Shown here: one piece after another, positions 43,968-54,000 of the stretch | Numbering within the stretch: the first letter of the stretch is position 1 | How the letters are laid out: each line of letters starts with the position of its first letter | Origin: Zobellia galactanivorans | GTDB taxonomy: Bacteria; Bacteroidota; Bacteroidia; Flavobacteriales; Flavobacteriaceae | Direction of reading: 5' to 3' | DNA: 64,000 nt | Assembly: GCF_000973105.1 (NCBI RefSeq) | Contig: NC_015844.1 | Coordinates: forward strand, 1,608,501-1,672,500 | The notes under the pieces: generated by a model | Seen by the model: only the letters and a program-made list of their open reading frames with translations | Told to the model about the DNA's origin: nothing | The model's database searches: none | Made by a program: the position numbers and the translations under genes

Positions 43968-46900
43968 ATGAAAAACAACTACCTGTACATAGTTTCACTC
44001 CTATGCCTTGCTGCCGTCGTGTTCGGCCAATCGGCGTACGCCCATGGCAACCCTTGGGCACATTCAAGCTATTCCCTCCCGACCAACAATATCGGGTCAA
44101 AAAGCCTATCGACACCCCTAACGGAAAAAGACTCGACCTCGGCAAGTCCAAAGGACAGCGTCAAACTCAAAAAAATCAAGGCACAACAATTGGCCCACTT
44201 ACAACAATTGGCGGCCCTTCGCGGCTCGGTATTGACACCCGCCGTAACGGCCCCTATCCCCCAAAAAACAGAAGAAGCAGCCGTTGAGGAAGAAAAGGTG
44301 TTCCGTTCCTTCCCTTCCTTAGACCAGCAGTTGGCCCAAAGCCAAGATTTTAACGTATCCTTTGCCAATCGCGCACCTGAATTCAACGAAGCCTACCTGG
44401 CCGAAAACTTCCAGCAAAACCCTGCCGTAGAAAAACTGATCAACAATGCCAAAGGCGCCCTCGATGCCGTCAAGGAGCTAGGCAACTTTGTAGACATCAT
44501 AACCGGCAAAGACCTGTTGGAGCTGCCGGTGGGACTCAAAAAGACCGACCAGACCTCCAACAACTCCGTGGAGCTCGCCATTACCGAGGTACAGTTCACC
44601 CCCGGCTATGCCCTTCTTAAAGTATGGGCCCGATTGATCATACCCGAAAAGGGTGAAGTTAAAAACGAAAAAGATCGTGGCATCGAACGCGAACTCTTTT
44701 TTGGGGCCGAAAACGTAAAACTATCCTATGACGGCGGCCTATCAGGCGACATGAGACTGGTGCTTTTGGGCAATCAGGCCATCCCCATTCAAGGCGACAA
44801 CTGGCTATTGACCCTAAAAGGGGGTATCAACCTTAAAAAAAATACCTTCGACGACCAATCATATATTGAATTTGACTGCTCCGAACTAAAAGGCATCAGC
44901 CTTGAAGGGGATTTACGTGTTTCCAGAAACGTGCTCTTGCCCATTGACAAGAATGGGAACTACGTCTGTGGGGACAGCAGTGAAAACCAATACATGGAAG
45001 ACAATGAAGAGGCTGTCGACAACAAGTGTTATGTGGGCACCTCGTTCAGTGTCAAGGCCGAAGGTTGGAACGACCTGTTGGTCGATGTCAATCTACCGCG
45101 TTTTGAAGTGGTGGGCCTCAAAGGCTGGGGCTTTGACCTAACTAAGGTAGTCTTAGATTTAAGCGATAGCAGAAACGCGCCCAAACTAGACCTCCCCGAG
45201 GAGTATGACCAGATCTACCCCGGTGAAGACAAAAAACTATGGCGGGGCTTCTATGCCGAAGAAGTGAAAATCATGTTACCCAAAGGTATAGAGAACACTA
45301 AAAAATCGAATGGCAGGGTTGAATTCGTAGCCGAAAATTTGGTATTGGACAGTCAAGGTGTCTCGGGCACTTTCCACGGAGAAAACGTCTTAAAAACAGG
45401 CGAAGGCGCCGCTGGCAAATGGGCCTTTACCATTGACGACGTAAGCATTTCCCTCTCCAGAAATTCCTTGACCGACGGATCCATCGGCGGAGATATTGCC
45501 GTTCCCATCTTCGAAGAGCCCATGGACTACAAGGGATACATAGCCCAAAACGGATATGGTCTGGAAGTGGGACTCAAGAGCAATTACAAAACCCCTGTAT
45601 TCTTGGGTGAAATGCAACTGGAACGCAACTCTAGCGTAGCCATTAATGTGAAAGATGGCAATGTTTACCCCTCGGCCAACCTGACCGGACAGCTATCCGT
45701 TATCGGTGAAATAGGCCAAAAAGAGGGGGAAGCATCCCCTAGCGCCGAAGAAGCGGAAGCGAGTGGAAAAGGCTTCAGCTTTCCAGGAATCGAGTTTCAA
45801 GAACTAAAATTGGAGACCGAGCCCGGCAAAAAAACCATCAGTGCCGACAAGTTCGGTTTTACGGGAGAAATGAAACTCATGAACTTTCCGGCCTCCGTAG
45901 AAAACCTGAAGTTGGTCACCCCAAAGAATCAAGTGGGCCTATCCTTTGACCTAAAGATCAACCTTGATGGCGATGGATCACATGCCACTACCAGCATGGA
46001 CATTATCGGCAAGTTGGAAGACGGTTCCAAAATCCACAAATGGAAATTTGAAAAAGTATCGGTCGATGGAATTGAGATCGACTACACCAAAGCCAATTTT
46101 CAAATTAAGGGTGAATTGGACGTAATGGAAGACGACCCCGTCTACGGCAATGGGTTTAAAGGAAACCTCACCGCCACTTTTAAAAAATTAAAGTTTAGTG
46201 CAGAAGGGAATGCCATCTTTGGAAATACAGATTTCAGATATTGGACCGTGGACATCGCCACTAACTCCATACAAAATGAAGGAACAACAAAACTACCCAT
46301 TAAAGCCTTTGTTGGTGGTCTATCGTACAAAATGCAAAAGGTCAGCGGCAACAGTTCCGGTTTTGAACCGGGAACCGCAGTTTACGAACCCGACGTCAAT
46401 ACCGGCCTAGGAGTACGCGCAGGAGTCAAGATTACCACAGAAAATGCCGATGCCTTCTCTTGCAAAGCATACTTGGAAATGGAGTTCAATGCCCATGGCG
46501 GACTCAACCGAATCGGATTTATGGGCGAAGGGGCCATAATGGGCAAGGACGAATCAGGCCCCGGTGACTTGAAGAAATCGGCCGAAGTAGCGGAGAAAGT
46601 TGACAAGTCGCTACGGGACAACTCCGCCGCCGCGGCAAATAAACGGTACGGTAATTTTATGACCACTGCCAAAGAATCGATTCCCATACACGATGTAGCC
46701 GCATCGGGCAAGGTTGGAGTTTACGTGGGTATCGAAAAAGACTTTGTTAACGACACCTTTGATGGGGAGTTTGAACTCTATCTAGACCTTGGGGCCATTA
46801 AAGGGGGTGGAGCCAATAATTTGGCCGGCTATGCCAAAATACACACTGGCCCCAACGACTGGTACATGTACATCGGTACGCCCGACCAACGGATAGATTT

Positions 46901-48980
46901 ATTGTTTAACTCCGGTGTTCAGGTAAGAGTCGGCGGTTACTTTATGACGGGAACAAAATTACCGGCCCCAGGTGACATCAGTCCCCACCCAATAGTCACC
47001 AAAATTCTAGGCGATGATATGCTTAGGGGCGAACGCAAAGACAATCAACTGGTATCCGGAAAAGGCTTCGCCTTCGGTATGAATTTCGGCTACGGCTATA
47101 ATTTTGATTGGGGCTTATTCTACGCAATGGTAGAAATCGGTGCCGGTTTCGATGTTATGCATGCCTATTACCCGAATGCCAAATGTGTTGGCCGACCAGG
47201 GCCTGTCGGAAACAATGGGTGGTACAGTATGGGACAAGTATACGCCTATCTCTACGGTGAATTTGGTGTTAAGGTAGACCTCGCCTTTATCAAAGGAAAT
47301 TTCAAGATCGTAGAGGCCGGCGTTGCTACCGCGTTAAGAGGTCAATTTCCAAACCCCGTTTATATTCAAGGCTATGTGGGCATGTATTACAAAATCTTAG
47401 GCGGACGTGTTAAGGGAAGGATGAGGATGAAGGTAGAATTAGGGGAAAAATGTGAATTAGAGAACATAAACGACACTATTGGGGTGCCGATGATATCCGA
47501 TCTTACACCTAGGGATGGAGACGATGATATTTCGGTGTTTGCCGCACCCCAAGCCGTTTTCAATTACGCCGTCAATTCAGACTTTACCGTTGACATAGAA
47601 GAGGAGGTCAGGACCTTTAAGTTACAGCTGCAAAACTTTACCGTCACTTCGGAAGGAAAAAAAATAAAAGGCACCTTGGAATGGAACGACACTAACGATG
47701 CGGTTACGTTCAAACCGGAACGGCCTTTGCCTTCGGAAAAAGAAGTAAAAGTGATAATCGAAGTGAGTTTTGACGAAAAAATTGACGGTACATATAAAAC
47801 CATGACCGAAGATGGCAAGCCTGTTGTAGAAAAAAAAGAAATCTCCTTTGTTACCGATAAGGCACCTGACCATATTGTATGGGAAAACGTGGCTTATTTG
47901 TATCCTGTGAAAGAGCAGCGAAATTTCTATCCAAAGGAATACAAGACAGGTTATGTCAAAATGATCCAGCCCCAGGACAATCTCTTTAACAAAGACTTTG
48001 AAATTAGGGCCGAATTTGTATCCAGGGCTTCAGGGCAAGGTGTCCGAACCCCTGTAAGTTATGATAAAAATAAGGGCATGGTCTTTTTTGATATTCCTGA
48101 TATGGTCCTTGATGCAGAATACGACCTAAACCTAATGGTCTTTCCTTCGGGACAAGAAATCCCTACCGAAATCGTGGTTGAGGAAACCGAGTTGTTGGAC
48201 GATGAAGAAGCTGGGGACACCACGTGGTTCGACCCGGACACAGAAACCCAAAGTGTCAAAAACGTATCGGCCAGTGCTGTGGTAGCCAATAAAAAAGCGT
48301 CCAATGTTACCATTTCGAATGCCGCACCAAAATCCATTTTTGATTATACCTTCAAAACAAGTAGACATGAGACTTTTGGGGAGAAAATCAAGAATTTGGA
48401 ACCCACAAACTATCTTCTTAATGCATCCATATCTTCCGATGTTCATTCATTATCAATTCAGGTCGCAGATTATGAATATCTGGATATACTAGAAGTAATT
48501 GGGAATTCTTACACTGAAACAAAGCCTTTGGTTTATGCTGAAGCGGTTTTAAATGACAGTTATTATAAGAAAAAAATAGGGCCCATGTTATATGCTGATG
48601 ATGTTTATCCACTAGACGGGAATATAGAATTAGATAGGGACACAACAATCCTAGGGGCTCCCCCTATTAGATCTTTTGTTATCGGTGACGAGTATATGGC
48701 CAACCTAGCCACGAACCCAGGCTCATTCTGGGTTAAAAACAGAATACCCCATATCTATAATTTGCCTTACCAATACAAAAATGATATGGTCGTTTTGAGA
48801 AAGAAGCTTATAAAAAAATACTCTGAAGGAGAAGGTGATGAAGAAATATACAACAACTTCAAGTATTTGATGACGAGTTTCCCTCCTTTACCCTTGGGGA
48901 CCTATAATGCCAAATTAATTTATAGAACGCCTGGACAATTATATCAAAAAGGATATCCCATAAAATACAAAAATCAATAG
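43968..48980 (+). CDS. Giant secreted beta-rich protein of the toxin locus, unknown family
   Basis: 1670 residues with a signal peptide (MKNNYLYIVSLLCLAAVVFG QSAYA). Residues about 50-115 are low-complexity and charged. The bulk (about 190-1180) is a long series of beta segments with Gly-Asp turns and few cysteines (GISLEGDLRVSRNVLLPID; GYGYNFDWGLFYAMVEIGAG). Residues about 1190-1300 look like a bacterial Ig/Big_5 domain (FAAPQAVFNYAVNSDFTVDI; KEISFVTDKAPD). The last about 185 residues come from visibly AT-richer DNA. No sorting tail or catalytic motif. Two bases separate it from the FN3 gene. I infer a surface or periplasmic passenger that works with the toxin; no function is assignable. Confidence 0.75.
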   Translation: MKNNYLYIVSLLCLAAVVFGQSAYAHGNPWAHSSYSLPTNNIGSKSLSTPLTEKDSTSASPKDSVKLKKIKAQQLAHLQQLAALRGSVLTPAVTAPIPQKTEEAAVEEEKVFRSFPSLDQQLAQSQDFNVSFANRAPEFNEAYLAENFQQNPAVEKLINNAKGALDAVKELGNFVDIITGKDLLELPVGLKKTDQTSNNSVELAITEVQFTPGYALLKVWARLIIPEKGEVKNEKDRGIERELFFGAENVKLSYDGGLSGDMRLVLLGNQAIPIQGDNWLLTLKGGINLKKNTFDDQSYIEFDCSELKGISLEGDLRVSRNVLLPIDKNGNYVCGDSSENQYMEDNEEAVDNKCYVGTSFSVKAEGWNDLLVDVNLPRFEVVGLKGWGFDLTKVVLDLSDSRNAPKLDLPEEYDQIYPGEDKKLWRGFYAEEVKIMLPKGIENTKKSNGRVEFVAENLVLDSQGVSGTFHGENVLKTGEGAAGKWAFTIDDVSISLSRNSLTDGSIGGDIAVPIFEEPMDYKGYIAQNGYGLEVGLKSNYKTPVFLGEMQLERNSSVAINVKDGNVYPSANLTGQLSVIGEIGQKEGEASPSAEEAEASGKGFSFPGIEFQELKLETEPGKKTISADKFGFTGEMKLMNFPASVENLKLVTPKNQVGLSFDLKINLDGDGSHATTSMDIIGKLEDGSKIHKWKFEKVSVDGIEIDYTKANFQIKGELDVMEDDPVYGNGFKGNLTATFKKLKFSAEGNAIFGNTDFRYWTVDIATNSIQNEGTTKLPIKAFVGGLSYKMQKVSGNSSGFEPGTAVYEPDVNTGLGVRAGVKITTENADAFSCKAYLEMEFNAHGGLNRIGFMGEGAIMGKDESGPGDLKKSAEVAEKVDKSLRDNSAAAANKRYGNFMTTAKESIPIHDVAASGKVGVYVGIEKDFVNDTFDGEFELYLDLGAIKGGGANNLAGYAKIHTGPNDWYMYIGTPDQRIDLLFNSGVQVRVGGYFMTGTKLPAPGDISPHPIVTKILGDDMLRGERKDNQLVSGKGFAFGMNFGYGYNFDWGLFYAMVEIGAGFDVMHAYYPNAKCVGRPGPVGNNGWYSMGQVYAYLYGEFGVKVDLAFIKGNFKIVEAGVATALRGQFPNPVYIQGYVGMYYKILGGRVKGRMRMKVELGEKCELENINDTIGVPMISDLTPRDGDDDISVFAAPQAVFNYAVNSDFTVDIEEEVRTFKLQLQNFTVTSEGKKIKGTLEWNDTNDAVTFKPERPLPSEKEVKVIIEVSFDEKIDGTYKTMTEDGKPVVEKKEISFVTDKAPDHIVWENVAYLYPVKEQRNFYPKEYKTGYVKMIQPQDNLFNKDFEIRAEFVSRASGQGVRTPVSYDKNKGMVFFDIPDMVLDAEYDLNLMVFPSGQEIPTEIVVEETELLDDEEAGDTTWFDPDTETQSVKNVSASAVVANKKASNVTISNAAPKSIFDYTFKTSRHETFGEKIKNLEPTNYLLNASISSDVHSLSIQVADYEYLDILEVIGNSYTETKPLVYAEAVLNDSYYKKKIGPMLYADDVYPLDGNIELDRDTTILGAPPIRSFVIGDEYMANLATNPGSFWVKNRIPHIYNLPYQYKNDMVVLRKKLIKKYSEGEGDEEIYNNFKYLMTSFPPLPLGTYNAKLIYRTPGQLYQKGYPIKYKNQ

Positions 48981-48981
48981 T

Positions 48982-51045
48982 TTGAAAAAAATATCTTTCA
49001 TCATATACCTACTCTTTAGCTTTTGTTGGGGACAAGACTCAACCTCGGTCCAACTTATTTCGAGGTCGCTTCCGGACAAGGTGATGCTCAGATGGGCCGT
49101 AGACCAAGCTTTGGGCTGGAAAATCGGTAACGAATACGGCTTTTACATAGAACGGTCTACCATTTCCCGCAACGGGGAGGCTGTAGTTCCCATAGAACGA
49201 AAAATGCTTGTTAAGCGACCCCTAAAACCAAGACCTTTGGAGGAATGGGAAACATTGGCCAACCAAGACCAGAACATAGCTGTCCTGACCCAAGCCCTTT
49301 TTGGGGAAACTTTTAAAACCCTAGCTCCAAAAACCGGGGTTTTGGGAAAAATAACCGCTGTTAACGACGAATTGGAACAGCGCTTCACCTTTGCCCTTCT
49401 GGCTGCCGAACAAAGCTTTGAAGGAGCCAAACTAGCAGGTTGGGGATTAGAGGACACCTCCATAGTTCCAGGAGAAGGATACGTTTATAAGGTTACAGTA
49501 GCCCTTCCCGAAGATGCAAACATAAAAATTAAGGAGGGGTCGACATATGCAGGAACCCATCTTTACGAAAAATTGCCCCAACCTATTGGCTTGGCAGGTA
49601 TTTTTAAAGACTCCCATGTAGTACTAAGCTGGAACTATAACCTTCTAAGTAGTATTTATACGAGTTATATCGTTGAAAAGTCAGCTGACAGCCTCAACTT
49701 TGAAAAACAGAACCAACAACCTATCTTTAATGCTTCACCATATCCAAATGACAATAACATTGCCCTTTATTACACCGATTCCATACCCAACGACAAGTCC
49801 TTCTATTATCGCATAAAAGGTAAAACCGCATTCGACGAAGTTGGTCCAGCCAGTTCAATAGTACAGGGGAAGGGCAAAAAATCATTGGAATATGTACCAA
49901 GAATTTATAAAAAAGAAATCCCTACCGACAATAGAGCTACCCTTTATTGGGAAATTAAGGAAGAAGGAAACGAACTGATCTCCAAATTTCAGTTAAATAG
50001 AGCAAATACCAACGATGGGCCTTTTAAAACCGTAATAGACAATATCCCGCCAACAAGCAGAAGCATCTCTTACGACAAATTGGACCGTATTAATTACTTC
50101 ACAGTGTCGGCAGTGGATAAAAACGGAACCAAAAGTGAGTCCTTACCAGTAATGGTACAACCTGTCGATTCAGTACCTCCTGCAGCACCCAAGGGTTTAA
50201 TGGGAGTGATGGACACTACCGGAGTGGTGCGACTCTCATGGGACAAAAACCTGGAAGGTGATTTAAAAGGATATCGCATTTTTAGGTCAAACAATCCTAA
50301 TGTAGAATTCACTGAAGTTACAAAAGAAACCTACATCACAGAAAATTACAACGACACCCTTCCTATCCGTAATCTGAACAGCAAGGTGTATTACAAACTC
50401 CAGGCGGAGGACCAAAGGTACAACAGATCAACATTTTCCAAAATACTGGAGGTAAACAAACCCGATTTAAACCCTCCTTCTCCCCCGGTACTTACAAAGT
50501 ATGAGGTTTTGCCAGAAGGCACCCAAATCAACTGGTCTCCTAGTAGCAGCCCTGATGTGGCATCCCATACAATCTTTAGAAAAGCTATGGGCAAACAGGA
50601 AGAACTATGGGAGAAAATTCATGAAACTGGCATAAGAAATGACAATTCTTTTTTAGACGCCAAGAAATTGGAAGGAAATCAATATTCCTACATCGTAGTG
50701 GCAAAAGACTCCGCGGGACTGGAGAGTGCCCCTTCGGACCCTCTCACAGTAGCCTGGAGCGGCAAAATCGTCAAGGACGACGACTTTAAATTTTCCGGTA
50801 CGGTAAACCGGGAATTGCGCTTTATTCATCTTTCTTGGAAAATAAAGGATCAAGAAGTCCTTGAATATCGATTGTATAGAGGAACAATGGAAAACGACCT
50901 TAAACTATTTAAAACATTCAATAAAAATGTAACTAGTTTTAACGATATCGATTTGAAGGTAAACTCCGAATATACGTATGGATTACAATTCGTTTTAATA
51001 TCTGGCACTCTCTCTCCCTTCAAGAAATTGGAATTAAAATATTAG
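48982..51045 (+). CDS. Secreted multi-FN3 protein
   Basis: 687 residues from a TTG start at 48982, supported by the signal peptide (MKKISFIIYLLFSFCWGQDS) and by the one-base gap after the previous stop. After a unique N-terminal region (about 20-190) come four to five fibronectin type III domains, for example PQPIGLAGIFKDSHVVLSWN, PPAAPKGLMGVMDTTGVVRL (ending GYRIFRSNNP) and PPSPPVLTKYEVLPEGTQIN. FN3 arrays act as spacers or binding modules on surface proteins. No sorting tail. Part of the toxin locus; the next gene starts five bases later. Confidence 0.85.
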   Translation: MKKISFIIYLLFSFCWGQDSTSVQLISRSLPDKVMLRWAVDQALGWKIGNEYGFYIERSTISRNGEAVVPIERKMLVKRPLKPRPLEEWETLANQDQNIAVLTQALFGETFKTLAPKTGVLGKITAVNDELEQRFTFALLAAEQSFEGAKLAGWGLEDTSIVPGEGYVYKVTVALPEDANIKIKEGSTYAGTHLYEKLPQPIGLAGIFKDSHVVLSWNYNLLSSIYTSYIVEKSADSLNFEKQNQQPIFNASPYPNDNNIALYYTDSIPNDKSFYYRIKGKTAFDEVGPASSIVQGKGKKSLEYVPRIYKKEIPTDNRATLYWEIKEEGNELISKFQLNRANTNDGPFKTVIDNIPPTSRSISYDKLDRINYFTVSAVDKNGTKSESLPVMVQPVDSVPPAAPKGLMGVMDTTGVVRLSWDKNLEGDLKGYRIFRSNNPNVEFTEVTKETYITENYNDTLPIRNLNSKVYYKLQAEDQRYNRSTFSKILEVNKPDLNPPSPPVLTKYEVLPEGTQINWSPSSSPDVASHTIFRKAMGKQEELWEKIHETGIRNDNSFLDAKKLEGNQYSYIVVAKDSAGLESAPSDPLTVAWSGKIVKDDDFKFSGTVNRELRFIHLSWKIKDQEVLEYRLYRGTMENDLKLFKTFNKNVTSFNDIDLKVNSEYTYGLQFVLISGTLSPFKKLELKY

Positions 51046-51049
51046 GAAT

Positions 51050-54000
51050 ATGAAGAAGTTATTATCATCCGTATTGTTCTTATTCTGCTTTATTAACTCT
51101 TTTTCTCAAGGTATTCTTTACGTGAATTCTGAACGTATTCCCATTGATATTGATTGTAGAATAGGTGATTATACAACAAAATACAATATCTCTCATTCAA
51201 CTGGAAAATATAATATCACTTCTTCCTCCGTAGATGTAACAATTTCATTTCAAGAAGGCTATGATGACGACCCTAGTTATGGATGCGGAGGTCCTTGCGG
51301 AGGTTTCAGATGGTATGATCCAATAGAATCCAGTGCCAAATTAAAATTCTTTGATACGTTTATTTTAGACTATGAAGGCCCAAACCCCATTACATGTCCA
51401 AGAACACTAACCATACCTGTCAATTATACCGCAGTGTTCTTACCTCACATGAGTTTAAATAAGGGGGGGGTTGTATGTCCCGAAGAGATCTTGTTCTCCC
51501 CATACAATGGAGGTTCTCAAAATTTAGAAAACGCAGATATAGTTTGGGAATATTTGAATGGTTCAAAATGGGAAAAAATACCAAAATTTTCATCCTTATT
51601 TCCCTTAAATAAAACTATCGAAGAGATTTTTGGCACAAGTTCGCAAAATTTCATTAACAAAAACCTTCAACTAAGATACATCGTTTTTAACAATAGCTCC
51701 TACACTCAAAATTTCGATATTGAGGTAAAAAATTGCTCCATAGAACTAAGAGAGACGAACCCCATAGAAACAACCGATGCTGAATGCTACGATAGAACAA
51801 ATGGTAGTGTCACCTTAAATTTTAAATCTGATGTACAGGAAGGTTATGAAATGCGATATTTTATATATCAAGGGAATTCTTCTTCCTTTCCCCAGGGAGA
51901 AGAAAAAAACGAAAATCCAAATACCGCACAGTTTCCGCAAGCCGTTGCCAATGTAAGGTTCAGCAATGGTAGTAGTCCGAATCAGGTCGGCCCCTTAGAG
52001 CTAAATACCACAGATGGGAGTTACAGAGGAAACTCCGGTAAAATCTTGGGAGAAGAATCCTATTATATTTTATACCAAGAAGTAAAATATGAGGGTGACG
52101 ATGTAACCGTAAAAAGTGGTGAACTCTATCCAAAATCAGGATCATTCACCATCAACCAACCCTCCGAAATCATCCCCTCGGCCACCATAACCCAAGCCTC
52201 ATGCGACAATCCCAATGCCGTCATAAAATTCTCGGCAGTAGGGGGAAATAATTTAAACGGAGGTGGTACCTACTCCTATAGATACCAACTTAATGGTGCC
52301 GGTGATTGGTTTGAGGTAACTGGGGACGAGGCGGAAATCACCCCTACCGACACGGAGCAAACAGTTAGCATACAAGCCATCTATTCCATAAATGATTGCC
52401 CCAGTAAAAGCATACTTTTAGATACCAAAATAAATGCCGCTATCCCCAATTTGGAAATTTTGGAGACAAAGGCAGGTGTTGCTCCCTCTGCCGGAGGTCC
52501 CGATTATTTCATTACCTTAAACTACGAAGGTGGAGTACCGAATTATATCTTTCAACTCGAAAAACTGAATACGTCCACCTCGAGTTTTGAAGTGGTCGCA
52601 AACCCTGATTTTTTGCATAATTCAATTAATAAAAGTGCCCAATTTTCCGGTCTGGAAATCGGCACTTATAGAATCGTAATCACCGACGGCAATGGATGCA
52701 CCGAAACCTCCGACAATACCATTGTTACCGCATCTCCTCCCCCAACCATTGAAACGGTCGAATCTTTCCCTATGTCGTGCTCTGGCGACCAAGCTTCCAT
52801 AGCAGTAACGGTTTCCGGCGGTCTAACCCCTTATAACTACCAATGGACCATTAATGGTAGCGTTTCCGCAACACAAACGACTTCTTCCCCTCAAATTTCG
52901 CTTAACAACTTAACCGAACCAGGGACGTATGTTCTAAAAGTCGCCTCCGATGGTTTTACTGATTTTGACGATGCTTCAGGCTACGTTAGCACTTCCATCG
53001 AACTTGAAGCCCCTGTAGCAGTTGTTATAGATCAAGGAAATACGTCGATTACACCTATTAGTTGTTTCGGTGCCCAAGATGGAAGTATTCTCGTGGCCGT
53101 ATCGGGTGCGACAAACTATGAATACAAGCTCGATGCCTATGACGATTGGCAAGATTTGGTCAATTTTACCATCCCCATCGCTACGGGAGGGGTGTACGAC
53201 CTATACTTGCGGGACAAGGATACCCAGTGTGAGGCCACTCCATTGCTAGACTCCTTCCTCGTAGAAGAGCCTTCCGAAATTATAGTCTCGGAAAATACCG
53301 ATGCACACATGAATGTTAGCTCAAACGGAGGTAACGATGGCTCCATAGTCATTAACGTCTCGGGAGGACTACCGGAAATCGATCCTAATGAAGAATACAC
53401 CTTTAATTGGATAGGAACAGGACCTAACAACACCTCGTTCTCTAGTAACACTCAAAATATAAGCGGACTTACCGCAGGATTCTACGAAGTAACCGTCTCC
53501 GACGCCAATTCCTGTACATCCGCCACCTTGTCGATTGAAATTACGGAACCCGGTCCCTTGGCCATAAACAATGTGGAAATTGAAAACCAGATAACTTGTT
53601 CCGCTTCCAATGACGGTTCTATAAGAGCCGATGTTATCGGTAATACGCCCATTACCTTCGAATGGTGGCGCAACGGCTCACTATACGACGTGCTGGTCGA
53701 CCAAAATACCATCTCCGATCTGCCACCCGGAGAGTATCAACTTTTCCTAAAAGATCCATCCGTGCCAACACCCCTAGAGAGTACTATCATTGAACTCGTC
53801 GCTCCGAGTACCCTAATGGCCGATGTCGCCAGCTCTTCTACCTGTTCCGGTATCGATAGGGGTACGATTAGTATCTCTAACGTTACGGGGGGTACGCCCG
53901 GAGCCTTGCAAGACTATACCTATAGTATCGACAACGGCAATTCCTTTCAAAACTCTCCCCTGTTCGAAAATGTTCCCGCAGGTAATTATACCGTTATAGT

